DNA of 64,000 nt. It comes from Tricholoma matsutake (taxonomy: Eukaryota > Basidiomycota > Agaricomycetes > Agaricales > Tricholomataceae). The position numbers and the translations under genes were made by a program. A model generated the notes under the pieces. It worked only from the letters and a program-made list of their open reading frames with translations. It was not told where the DNA came from and did not search any database. The stretch spans positions 10,664,001 through 10,728,000 of the forward strand of contig AP026547.1 of NCBI GenBank assembly GCA_026075535.2, given 5' to 3'. Below, piece after piece: positions 42,300-53,816 of this stretch (its first letter is position 1; every line of letters starts with the position of its first letter).

Positions 42300-43127
42300 G
42301 TAAGCCATGAATGGAGAGGTGAATGAAACTGGAAGTGGTACAACACTAATAGTTGATGATGTTGATCCTTTACATTGGAGATACAGTCTCAAAGGTTGCA
42401 AGCCAATTGTGCATATGCACATAATGAGAAAAAGGATGCAAGACATGCAGAAAAATCATGTCTCAACATCATATTGTGGGCCTCATGCATAAATGCCTGG
42501 AAGGCAAGGAAATGAGGGTTCTGGGAAGGGATACAATTTATCAGTACAATAGTAAGGAACAGGTTGCAGTAATACAGGAATAATGGAGTAAAATAAAGAC
42601 TGTAAACCAAGAAAGCAATGAAGTGGACAAACAATTCAATGGCAGATTGAAAAATCCAATATGAAGCTATCAGAAGAGAGTCTGGGAGACTGCATGCATA
42701 TGAAAGAAAAGTGCCTTGTACAGGCCAGAGAACATGATTGGTCATGATAATGGTGACATTGTATTTGCTATGTAAATACATGAAGACTTTGCAAACACAA
42801 TATTTGAGGACAGAGATAGGGTTGGCAGGACCCCCAATAAAGGCAGGGACAGGGTTTAAAACCCCAACATCGAGGACAACCTCAAAAATGACAATGAGAA
42901 CTTCAGGGAAGTGAACTTATGTTTGCTCCGAGTCAAGTTCAGATTACTCATGAGTTCATTTTGTACTGGTTTGAGCGGGCTGTTGCTTTCAGCATGGCAG
43001 ATCCCAGTTCTCCTGAGCATGGGGCATTACATATACAGCACAGGTTGCGATACATGATCAACATGTTCCTAAGTCAGCCATTGCCTTCATTCTCCATCTG
43101 CTGGCCAGTGGACATGCCATCATGATA
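42300..43127. other. Spacer between the two Helitron coding regions
   Basis: No gene is supported. The right end should contain the 3-prime end of Helitron copy 1 (minus strand), but a CTRR terminus with its hairpin was not identified. The sequence is AT-rich with repeated TGCATA phrases (TTGTGCATATGCAC near 42407). Confidence 0.35.
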
Positions 43128-43975
43128 CTACACAGAGCCAGATTCAGCAATGAAGCGTGATGTGAAGTGATTATGAAGATGGTACATCACCCCTCTAAGC
43201 TTGTAAGTTGTCTGTTGTCCATCAGCTGTGGTAATAACTATACTTTCCAACAGGGAAGTCTGGTGCTGTGACATGTCAAATGCAATTATAGTGGGTGCCT
43301 CCTCAAAAACATGTCTTTGTATGAGAAGAGACTGACATACATGGCAGCATGATGCACACTCAATGGACTGATTGTCAACAAATGCTTGTATGGTGGGGCA
43401 TTGGCGTAAAATTGTAATTTGATAGCTAGAGGCAAGTGATCTGGCCCTATTCACCAGAAATCCAGAATGGATTGAATTCCAGTGAACCTACCCCAAGCAA
43501 ATGCCATCGTATAAAATTGCAGACATCTTCAAGACTATATGCAGTACCATGAGGTCTAGTCTGTGAGAAACTGTTGGAAATCTGTCCTAAATATTCATTG
43601 TTGACATCTTTGAATTGGTTAGTCCACTCCATTGTGTCATCTTGCCATATATTGAACAGTAGACATGACTGCATCATATGCACAACTATTGTTGCTCCAC
43701 TGTGATCCTTGTGGACCAACAACTGGTGTGTGATTCTCTGTTGCATCACTCAACTCTGTTTTACTACTTGACTCTGTTTTAATTTTTTTTGATGTTGGTT
43801 TGTCCTTTGGATGATCAAGCTCTGTACTAAACTTCCACTTTCCAAGATATGCTGGTTGAGCTCTCATGCCATCTGCTGGTAAAACATGAGACACTCCTGT
43901 CTTTCTTAGACATAGATCAGGAATTGGCTTAGAAGAAATCATAATTTTCCGATTGGCCTCAGTACTGTCTGACAA
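43128..43975 (-). pseudogene. Helitron copy 1, C-terminal ubiquitin-specific-protease-like domain
   Basis: Frames 43975-43637, 43749-43447 and 43454-43128 follow the helicase on the same strand. WSNNSCAYDAVM gives a nucleophile-type Cys (about 43684), a Cys-rich segment (ECASCCHVCQSL) could bind zinc, and LRGVMYHLHNHFTSRF supplies the catalytic His (about 43169). A TAG replaces Trp in the expected WYHDG just after the last frame. This order of Cys box, insert, HF box and W-Y-DG matches USP/UCH deubiquitinase folds. Its link to the Helitron polyprotein is by orientation and continuity. A separate adjacent gene is the alternative. Confidence 0.55.
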
Positions 43976-44008
43976 GTGAAACAGATCATGGTCATTCCAC
44001 TGGATTGC

Positions 44009-45983
44009 TCAATGAACCTTTGATGGCAAATATTTTTCCCCTTTAACTAGATGAAAGGTTGATATGAGATCATTTCTACTGTTGCCTACTACTGAACTTG
44101 GCAGCTTTCTATTATAATGCAGTGTAGTTATATCATCCAACATCTCAAGCTCCCTGAATTCCTGACATAGTGCACCTGAAGCACCCCCTGTAATTTTGTA
44201 TGCATCAAAGCCTTGTAGTATCACTGTACCTGCTGCTGATGCACTCCTAGATAGTGCAGTATAATAAGACTGGTGGCTCCTTGCACTAGAAAGATCAACA
44301 ACATTGAATGCCTTGAGAGGTATAATCTGTCATAGCAAAACTCAACTTGACTCCTGGAGATAATGATAGTTGCATCATTTGGAAGAACACATTGGGTGTT
44401 GGTGATTGTTCTCGTCAATGGTACAACATTTTCAGGTAAGTTTTCCAGTTGCACAATTTGTGGAGGATTTACAAGCTTTACAAACAGTGTATCAAGCATG
44501 CATTGACCCCTGGAACCCCTGGTTGTCTGCCAGTCATACACTGTTGCATCTTGACCTTTGGTCATACATAGCTCTGTTGCACTGTTTAATCGAATAATCA
44601 CAGGTAGTCCACGACAAAGTGACAATTTACCAGGTATGTTTTTTGTATTACTGCTAGGTGGCAAATTCCAAAGGGTCTGCTGTAAGGCTGGTGACAGGGA
44701 AGGGATTTGGACTCACTTATTTCTCAATATCATGAATGACTTTTTCTTACTGGACCCTTGTGCTTGATCATCTGTTGAACTAACTGTGTCTTCAGAATAG
44801 AAAGTAACAAGATCTTGTCCAGTCTCAGCTGCAAATCTTTGAGAACCAAGGTCATTGATGACATCCTTTGGCAAATTCAGTGTAGTGATTATGGACACAT
44901 TACAAATTGTTTTTCATTGACAGAAGGACAGCCCTCAAGATCACTGGATATCTGAGAATGCAAAAATGTGATGTCATCAGGTGTGCATGATTTATATCTC
45001 ATATTGCTCAATGCTTCATGCAGCCTTGCATCACTGGGAGTTTGAGTCTTTTGATGCATGTTTTGATGCAGAATAACAACAGTGGTTATTTGATGCCACA
45101 GGGCCTTTCCAATTGCAGCTTCTTGATCATGAAGACTTCATGGATTTGAACCAACTGTTCTACTGTACAAGGATGCATGCTCCTGCCCAATTGCAGGAGG
45201 AAGTTGTGTAAAATCACCTGAAAAAATCATGTTTAGTCCTCCAAAGGGTTCCTCATTGTTGTTCATGACCCATGCAAGTCTTTCACTGATCCTATAAATG
45301 TCCTTGCAGGATAACATTGACACCTCATCCATAAAAACATAGTCAACCCCCTGCAATCATTGTTTTACCTCTGCAAGCTGCAAATTTGCAGACTTGCCAA
45401 ATGCAAAATCATTTATCCCAAACATATAATGATAAGTTGAACCCCCAAGCAATGCTGCTGCACTGCCAGTTGGTGCCACAATAATGAATTGATGGGACTC
45501 CTTCTTACATTTGAAAAACTCCATCAGGGCCTTCAATACTTGGGATTTTCCTGTTCCCCCCATTCCACCAATATGCATCTTCAACTTCTCAGAAGTCGGG
45601 TGACAAGAGTGGTTGGAAACTATATGAAATGCACACTCCTGTTCTGCATTCAGATGGAACATCTTTGCAACAGAGTCCATTTCAGCTTTCCAGTCTGGGC
45701 TAACACACTTTTTCTCTAGATAGCCTTGGTCGACAATCTTGACACCCTGCAATGTACCTTCACCACATGAGTGGGGAGCATCAGTAGGTCTGCTGTCCTG
45801 GTAACTTTGTAACTGACTCTCAAGAATGCCCTGTCTTTTTGAGGCAACCCCATTTTTCCATTCACTTCTGACACATATGCCTGAAACAGACTCATAAGAT
45901 GTTGGGACACAATCATCTGGGAGAGTTTCAAGTTGATGTGCAGTCCAACCAAGCCAGGTCATGATGAGCTTGGTTATGGACAT
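44009..45983 (-). pseudogene. Helitron copy 1, Pif1-type helicase region
   Basis: Walker A is GGMGGTGKSQVL (about 45560-45543), motif Ia IIVAPTGSAAALLGGSTYHY. After a TGA at 45357-45359 comes Walker B, VDYVFMDEVSML (about 45329), and motif III, IFSGDFTQLPPA. Downstream frames include ALWHQITTVVILHQNM, then segments at 44898-44713, 44664-44221 (KLSLCRGLPVIIRLNSATEL, motif V/VI region) and 44224-44009. The TGA before LQGVDYVF sits where helicases of this group have Arg. Other breaks are frameshifts. The enzyme would unwind DNA during rolling-circle transposition. Confidence 0.75.
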
Positions 45984-45988
45984 TGACT

Positions 45989-47385
45989 TTATTTTTGCTG
46001 GAACCTTTGACTTTGCTGATTCTCAATCTCAATCTCTTCAGCAGGCAAGTTATCAACTAAAATATCATCCAGTCCATCCAAAACATCTGAATGATTGAAT
46101 TCATGGGGAATAGTATCATCATTCATCCAACCAGGCACAGTGGTAGCTCCCTTCTTCAATTCAGATAAAAAATCATCCTTCTGGTCAAGGCACTCATAAC
46201 AAATGTTGAAGTTTTTCATTATCTTTTTCTGTTGGTTAGTAAATACATGAGCAACAAATGCTTCATCCCAGGAGGCATTCTTTGCTTCAAGAGTAGAACC
46301 AGTTGGCCAAGGTTTAAACAAAGTTAACATAGTTGTGCAATAAAATTTCCTGTCACCTTGGTCACGACGAGGAAGTGTCTGTCCTACAAAATTGGGTACA
46401 AGTGGAGAAGGAAAAGACTTCAAGACATGGGTAGCAGCAAGTGGATGTGACTCTGTGAAATGCAGCATTCTTTTCAGCAAATCATGATTGTCTGAACTGT
46501 CATTAGCAGGATTCTGGTGACTTGCAGCATCATGTCCATGATCAGCTTCTTCTGCATCGTCACAGTCATTATGATCAGATGGATCAGGGGGTGCAGGTTT
46601 TTTTGTAGGTTTGCTTGGAAATTTTACATGTTTATAGTTTGATATCCAGTCATAAAGTGACATATCTTCCAGGTCTACTGGGCGGCAAACATAATTGACC
46701 ACATTTGATATTCCAACAATTCTTCCATTCTGCTTCAAGATGGCAACCTTTTGGGTCTGCTCTCCAGTAAGATTCTCATCCCAGGCCTTTCTAACCTCAT
46801 GAACAAAGGACTGCCAGTAAAATGGTACAAATTTATGGCTAGTGTAGTGGTCTGGGTTACTGAGTAAGTACAAACATATCATGGGTGAACCCATTTCCAA
46901 TTTTGTACACATTGTATTCACCATCTTTGTCATAAACTTTCTGGCCTTCACATGGCTGCTTTCACAGCCACCTAGCATTTCTGTATTCTTTTGGAATATG
47001 GAACAGATGGATTCAAAGACAACATGTGTCTTCAAACTCATTTTTGTTATGTAGTCTGACACATACAATAGAGTTCCTTTGATGGCAGTCCCAGACCTCA
47101 GACTTGTGACATCAGTGTTGCAATGGAACAGATAGGAAACAATAGGTGAGAAGTTGTTGATCCAAGGCTCCTTTTTCTTCAGGTTGAGTGCACCAGTGAC
47201 TGGATCAACCTGGGTTTCTATGAAGGTCTCTCAGGAAAAGCGTGATTTACATTTACCCCATTTATTGTCAAGACAGCCTTTGTAACTCTTTGCTTTATTC
47301 TGAGGACCATTTTTATTAATGTTGCTACTGCAGGTGTGTATATTAGACTTTGACACCACATCATCAACATTACTTGCAAAATTTT
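45989..47385 (-). pseudogene. Helitron copy 1, central Rep region
   Basis: A long frame, 47068-45989, encodes YVSDYITKMSLKTHVVFESI, ARKFMTKMVNTMCTKLEMGS and SNVVNYVCRPVDLEDMSLYDW, the region between HUH nuclease and helicase in agaricomycete Helitrons, then an acidic linker (DHNDCDDAEEADHGHD). Upstream, 47385-47070 continues the homology (NNFSPIVSYLFHCNTDVTSL) after TGA codons at 47390-47392 and 47231-47233, both at Arg-compatible positions. The frame ends with TAA at 45989-45991 and resumes in another phase in the helicase. Confidence 0.65.
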
Positions 47386-47389
47386 CCCA

Positions 47390-50042
47390 TCAGGTCTTTA
47401 AATTTTGGCACTTTTTGCAGCTATCACACTCAGTTGAGCAACCTGAGCTGCATGGTAAAGGTGGAGGCTCAGGCAGTGTTTTTGTTGGATCAAGATAGTC
47501 TTCAGCATGTGAAGCATGGAACACATTAGACAAGACCTCTGCTTGTGTGCCTGTCAAAAATTCTCTTTGGGAAGCACTCTCAAGATACTCAACTATTTTT
47601 TGCTGGAAATTAGAGGTGGGGTCAATTATTTGATCCCTTATCTCATCTGGAGTAAGGCCACCCTTAATCCAAAGCAAAAGATGGATATGAAGTGTAAGTT
47701 GACCTTGTTGTTCAACTGTACCATAGTATGCAGAAAAGTCCAGGATGGCATGAGTCCATGCCAAGTACATGTTTGATGAACTGTTCAATCATGAAGTAGA
47801 AAAACCAAGCACAGGCTACAGGATTATTAGCAATGAGTTGATATTGGTCCTCTGGAAGTCTAATACTAGGTTTGAATGTAACATCTTGATCAGCATAGTA
47901 CAAAGCAATGGGATTCTTAACATCAGCAGGTGAAAGTGTGATATACCAGAGTGGAGCACCTTGATGGGCTATCAATGACCATATTTCATTTCTCATATAC
48001 TTCTTACTAGTGACTGAACCAGAAGTCTTACCACCTATATGGTCCAAGTCTTGAATAGCTTGAAAGCAGTCCTTTTCTTCTTGGGTAGATGGTTTGATTA
48101 TATCCCCCTTTGACATCTTATCAGCTATCAATGACATGACCTCTTGATCAAGGTCGAGAAGATGCTGTGCTATATCATCAAATGTTTTTGTTTCAGCCAA
48201 CAAAAACCCACCTGTTGTACTGGCCTTTATCTGCTTGTGACTGAAGGCTACAAAAGGGAAGCTGGGATCTCTTTGGAAACACTTGTCATGGTACATAAGA
48301 AGATGTCTTTTATGCTCTTTATCGATAGTGATGTTGACCCAATCCCTCCATGACCATAGGTAAAGAGCCAAGGAAAGAGCTGTGGGTATAGTCCTGGATT
48401 CTTGTAAATTGATTCAGCATATGGGCTGTGACCAATTGCAAGGGCTTTTCCTTTATTTGACCAGTGCTGAAGAGCAAGAGCCTTTTGTGCATCAACTGTT
48501 TTGGTATCCAGTTCTGCTCCTGTCAAACCATGAACAATGAAAGGGCACTCTCCCTGGGTAACACCATCATCAACTTGATTATCACATGCACTTGTACCTT
48601 CAGGAACCTTGTTGGAATCTGCATGGCAATATTCTATGGACACAGGAGGCAGATCTTCTGGATAGCTATTTAAATTTTCATATGATATATCCAAGTCACG
48701 GTAATCAATATGGTTCAGCTTTAGCCATTCAAGTGCCTTGGCTACTTGGTTTCTCCTCACTAGAAGTGGGGTATGTGACAGGTCCTTTTCTGTAGGTTTT
48801 GTAGGTCCTGTGAGTAGAATGGCAAGAACATCATCCATTTCTTCTACTGGAGGAGGCAGAGTCTGGTATACCTTTGGGAGAGGGGATTCAAATGCAATTA
48901 CATGAGCAACCATTTTTCTGAGACCACTAGAAGCCACTTTGACAAAACAACAATTGTGATGTATATGAGCAACAAGAAGTCTCTCTACATAGTTGAGGTC
49001 TGACAGCACCTTTGGAGCTTCACCAAGCCAAAGGTTATTAGCTAAAGCAAGACATGGAACTTTCCCTTTTCTGATGCACTTATGGCAGTTATCACACACT
49101 TTGTTGCATTGGTAATTAAGAACTGGACCCTTGAACTCAGAAATTGCTTGAGATGCTGATTTGTGTTCAGTTTGAGTCACACCTGGAGCTGCTAAGATGG
49201 CAAGCATTGTCTTGATAGCTTTCAGACAGCTCGGCTGAGCAACAGGCACCAACTCGGCACATACAGCACACCCTGATTCCTCAAGTAATGATAGTGTTGA
49301 CTCTTTCCACCATTCTCTGACTATAGTCTTGCCTAATTCCTTTGTGGCTGGTGGAGGTGGAAATGGGTCAGATGTAGTGCTTGCACTAGATTTATTATGT
49401 TTGGAGCCCTTATGCTTTGTAGTGCCTGCATCATGTTTAGAACCTTGCCACTTCTTCATATTAGCTTGACCTTTTCCTCCTTAGTGAGATTTGCAAATGA
49501 CTCAGGTGCTTTTTTCTTCTTTTTTACAGCAGCAGGCAGCAGGGCTTCAAGAACAGAAATGTACAATTTACAATTGACACAATCATGACCCTCAAAGATT
49601 TTTACAAGTTCATCTTTAGTGAGATGCCAGTGTGAATTGAGAGGAATCTTATGTATCTGTGCAATCTTTTGCACATTCTGCTTAGAAAGATGTGGTACAA
49701 TGTCAGTAAGGGACAAGTCAGCATATACAAAGCCATGCTGTACAGGGTAAGTCAGGCATTCTATGTCATCTGCATGGTCTACATAATGAAATACATGAGC
49801 AGGCATTAATTGTTCACCACCCTTCTTAATATATGATGCAACAGAAGGATGTGAAAATACACATGGTCTGGTCTACCTCTATCAGTAGGGATAAAAGTAC
49901 AATCATAGCTGAGTGATGTGGAGGAATAATTTGAAGGCCTGCTATGATGTACAGGTATACATAAATACTCAGACAACAATGAACCAACATTGGCAAGTGC
50001 AGACAGAATCATACCCATCACATTACTTGTTATTATCAGCAA
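47390..50042 (-). pseudogene. Helitron copy 1, N-terminal region and HUH nuclease domain
   Basis: Frames 50042-49806, 49806-49456, 49459-48248, 48371-47712 and 47788-47390 read on in order. The N-terminus has a DUF6570-like cysteine-rich region (CAVCAELVPVAQ, CDNCHKCIRKGKVPCLAL, LANNLWLGEAPKVL). LLVRRNQVAKALEWLKLNH and LYPQLFPWLFTYGHGG follow. The Helitron-like N domain has WYITLSPADVK and the HUH motif QLTLHIHLLLW at about 47689-47681, which would nick and bind DNA. A Cys-rich block (SGCSTECDSCKKCQN) closes the region. Small frame slips at about 48300 and 49457 mark decay. The protein is clearly related to, but diverged from, copy 2. Confidence 0.8.
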
Positions 50043-50544
50043 TGTTATTCTGTATACAATGCAGTACCTGCCATGGTGAGTGCAAGCATGTTGTCAAGGG
50101 GTTAGTGGCAATATCATGATAGCAGACAAAGCAGACAAAGCAGAAATCATGACTACATAATCATGTCGGGAACATTGATTCCTCAAGAAAACAAGCGCTA
50201 TACGATGACAGGTCACCGAGATATGGTATGAAGGAAGAACATAGATGCGAAATATAAACTGCCAAAAAGGGGAATGGCATGAGACCAGCAGTTTCGTAGA
50301 AATATGCAAGAACACTATGACACCACCAAGTACAGAGAGCATAAATTGATAAATTGAACCCAGAAGCATGGAACATGCAGAAGAAAAAACAGCAGGTTTG
50401 ATAAAATATTGCATAGCTAGTTTGGACTGAAGTGCACAGGACAGACATGTATCATTCTTTTGTTTGGCAGCATAAAGTTCAGGTTCAAAAGACTGCACAT
50501 GCAGTCCAAGAGGTTTGACAGTCAAAGTAGAGCATTCTACCAGA

Positions 50545-51140
50545 CAAATTGGGCAGATGGTTCCAAATAGGAAAGATATGTGGACAACAAAAAACTGCCA
50601 TTGAAGAGTCTGAGCATGAGGCAAGACACACTACCCACAGAACATGTCAACAGAGTGGTCGAGCAGGAGAACATCAAAAGAACTTACAAATGGGCAAGAT
50701 ACATCGACAATGGATGACTCAGGCTGTGACTGAAGAGCCTGAGCACAAGGCAAGACATGCTGCTCATAGAATGTGTCAACAGAGAAGTTGAGCAGGAGGA
50801 CATCAACAGAACTTACAAATGGGCAAGATATGTCAACAATGGACAACTCAAGTTGCGTTTGAAGAGCCTGAGCATGATGCAAGACATTCTACTCATAGAA
50901 TGTGTCAATGTCAAGTACAAGGACATCAACAGAACTTACAAATGGGGAAGATATGTTGGTGATGGATGACTGCCATTGAAGAGTCTGAGAACGAGGCAAG
51001 ACATACTACCTGCAGAACATGTCAACAGAGCAGTCAAGCAGGAGGACATCAAGAGAGCTTACATGAAAAGCCTGAGCATGAGGCAATACATGCTACTCAT
51101 AGACTGTGTCAACAGAGGAGTTGAGCAGGGACATCAACAC
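50545..51140. repeat. 126-bp tandem repeat, about 4.5 copies
   Basis: Plus-strand units run ACATCAACAGAACTTACAAATGGGCAAGATA, CAATGGATGACT, GAAGAGCCTGAGCA, AGGCAAGACATRCTRCTC, ATGTGTCAACAGAG and back. 126 is a multiple of 3, and the minus strand translates into a 42-residue repeat (SSIVDVSCPFVSSFDVLLLD...). The open frame on the minus strand continues after a TAG into 50624-50094. Whether the repeat is or was coding cannot be decided. The interval 51141-51535 shows no feature. Confidence 0.75.
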
Positions 51141-51535
51141 AACTCACAATGGAACTATACAGACACTGCACAAGGATAACATTGAAGAAACAGAATGACA
51201 CAAATGCAAGGATGTGGAACACACACATACACATGTTGAAGTGAGGAGCAATGAATGCAGGATCAGCCGCAGTGAGCAAAAACTGATGATGCATGAGAAA
51301 TGGGCTGCTCAGGTTTTGGAACGCCACTGACAACATCCCAAAAAGATCTCTCTCTCTTTGGTTGATTTCCATGTATGAACTCCAGCATATTAATTAGGTG
51401 GACAGTAACATCTGAAGCAGCAGTTAAACAAGTTAATGCACAACTTGAATCAAGGCCATCTATGAATTTGAAAGTGGTGTGACAACATAAAGTTTATGTA
51501 ATATGAATTACTACACTAAGCACAACTTGATTTGT

Positions 51536-53657
51536 TCACTCCTGATGGTCAATGGGCAATGCCAACAGGATGACAAACTGGATGTTTGTCGAAAGACTGG
51601 TTGCACCCCACCTATCATCCCCACCAAACATGTTAATGGTGTATCCTATGCTCACAAGCGAGTCACATGGTAAGTCCTGCAAACCATGTTTGTACAATGG
51701 CCAGCTGGTCATTTTTGAGAAGTCAGCATCAGAGTACATAAATTCTTTCCCCCCTTCAACACACCCATCATATATGGGGACTACAAAAGCATCATGAGGC
51801 CACAGCAAAAAATGTAAGGCAAAGAAAAACAATTACCTCTTTTGTGGAAGGCACGAGTTGTAATGTAGTTGTTGGATTTCTGGGCAGGAACAGGGCTGTG
51901 CATGATGGTTATACTTCTAGCACCTTTCTGTTGTGGGGTGGATGGTGCAGACCCAGCTGCATTGTGTTCGTCAATATAATAGATAAAAAGAAGGGCAGGC
52001 TCACCTGAAGATGCAGGATGAAAATCCAGAGCAGGTTTCGGTCTTGTTGTAAATGTGATACCCTCAGCAGAGACCGCACATGAGATAGCATAGAAATCGA
52101 AAGCAATGCTCCAGAGTGTTGTATCATGACAGAAGTCCTGACGGAATGGTAGTATACAGATCTTGTGGACAAGTTTGGCATATTCTGGCGCTCCTGCAAG
52201 ACTCTCAGCGACGAGACAACATTCAGATATGACACCTGTCATTAAACAGATGGCTGTGGAAGAGGGATCTTTCAACTTGAGGTGACCACCCTCTTGAGTA
52301 AACTCAACTGGCGAGAAGCAGGCAGTGTTGATGAAGAATCCAGATCTTGTGAAGAGCAAAGCTCTAACGAGGTGCCTGCATATAGACACTGTCAGTAAGC
52401 ACAAAGCAAGGAACAGAAACAGAAGGCCACCAACAAAATGATGTCGACACCTATAAAAGACTCAATGTCTTTCAAAGTAACAACACCCATACTGACAGAT
52501 GTTATGGATGAAAATGGCTTCATGGACCGGTAAGTTCTGGAGAAGGATGTGGCTAAGCAACATTCAAAAAAATTACAAAAATGTGAGTCATACCCCAGAT
52601 CAGGCAATCCTTGGTAAATTGGCACCAATTCACTGTCTTGCATACTTAACAACATGACTTTCAATGGATCTTTGTCCACAGCAACACTGGATTGGCTGGT
52701 AAGCTGGAAGAGAGTGCACGCGAGGGATCTTGCACATACCCAGAGTCAGGTTTGACAGTCTCACAGTCGCCATCATCATCATCAATTCCAGCCTCATTTT
52801 CACTGTTCTCTGGTGTGCCACCATGCCCAATGCCACCTTCAACAGAAACTGCATCGATAGAAACTTGGGAATGCCCCAGATCACTGAGCAAATCATCCTC
52901 ATGCTCTGCTTCATTTGGACCAGGAAAGGGAGACTTCAACACATGCTGAATGCAGATAATCATATGGCATCACAACTGGAAATAAACAGAGATGACTCAC
53001 ATTGGACTAGGAGGCCACTCACTTTCCAACAATTCTGGGGTTATAGCTGCCGCGACTTGAACAGACACCTTTTTTGAGCCCCCAACAGCACTAAGAGGGG
53101 AGGCGGACAGTTAAAGACAGATGCAACTTTTGACAGTCGGAGACAATACAGATGTTGTATAAGCACAAACCAAAGGTGGCTCAGGAACAGGCACAACAGC
53201 ATCAACATTTTTAGTCTTACGTTTGATCGCAGGCATCCTACAGACAACAAATTAAATTTTAAAGGAATGAAACACTTACTGGACAACAACTTCTGTGTCC
53301 ATGTACAAGGCTTTTTCAGTCTTTATTTTAGTGCATCTGGTAGATGATATCAGCAAGCACTGGACACAGTAAAGAGCAGAAGCATGCTCACTCTGGATGA
53401 GATCTTGACTGCTTGTCAACATTAATTTTGCTGGACGCTTTCTTAGCACCTCGACTACAATGAACACAACATTTAGTACAAGCACAACGCGATGGAAAGA
53501 CAACACAATAAAAAAGAACGTACCTAGTCAAATCCTTTATGGGATCCGCTGCAGAGTTAGAAGGATGACTCGGAGACAATGACTGTGAACCAAAAACGGG
53601 CAGGTTTCCAGAAGTAGATACAGCCTGCATGGCGGCCAAAACAAGGTTTCTATACAA
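51536..53657 (-). pseudogene. Unrecognised multi-exon gene
   Basis: Putative exons on the minus strand: 53657-53530 (MQAVSTSGNLPVFGSQSL, ending DPIKDLTR), a short one near 53460-53390 (KASSKINVDKQS), an acidic exon 52963-52740 (EDDLLSDLGHSQVSIDAVSV), 52679-52450 (NFFECCLATSFSRTYRSMKP), 52385-51840 (HLVRALLFTRSGFFINTACF; LMTGVISECCLVAESLAGAP; HKICILPFRQDFCHDTTLWS) and 51800-51536 (VPIYDGCVEGGKEF; IVSIGYTINMF-like; NIQFVILLALP). The conserved-looking blocks and splice-like borders make a real gene family likely, but no function is recognised. It diverges from the plus-strand gene at 53817. Confidence 0.45.
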
Positions 53658-53816
53658 ACATCAATTTGGAAAAGAAATATCAGAGTATTAGTAGTACTTA
53701 CAAGACCAAGACAGCTGGAAGTTGCTGGTAAGCCTGGGTCCCAGGTGGCAGAGTCACAGAAGCACAACGGCTATTCTTCCCAGGTCATTGCATTTGGGCA
53801 ACATCCCTAACCAGAA

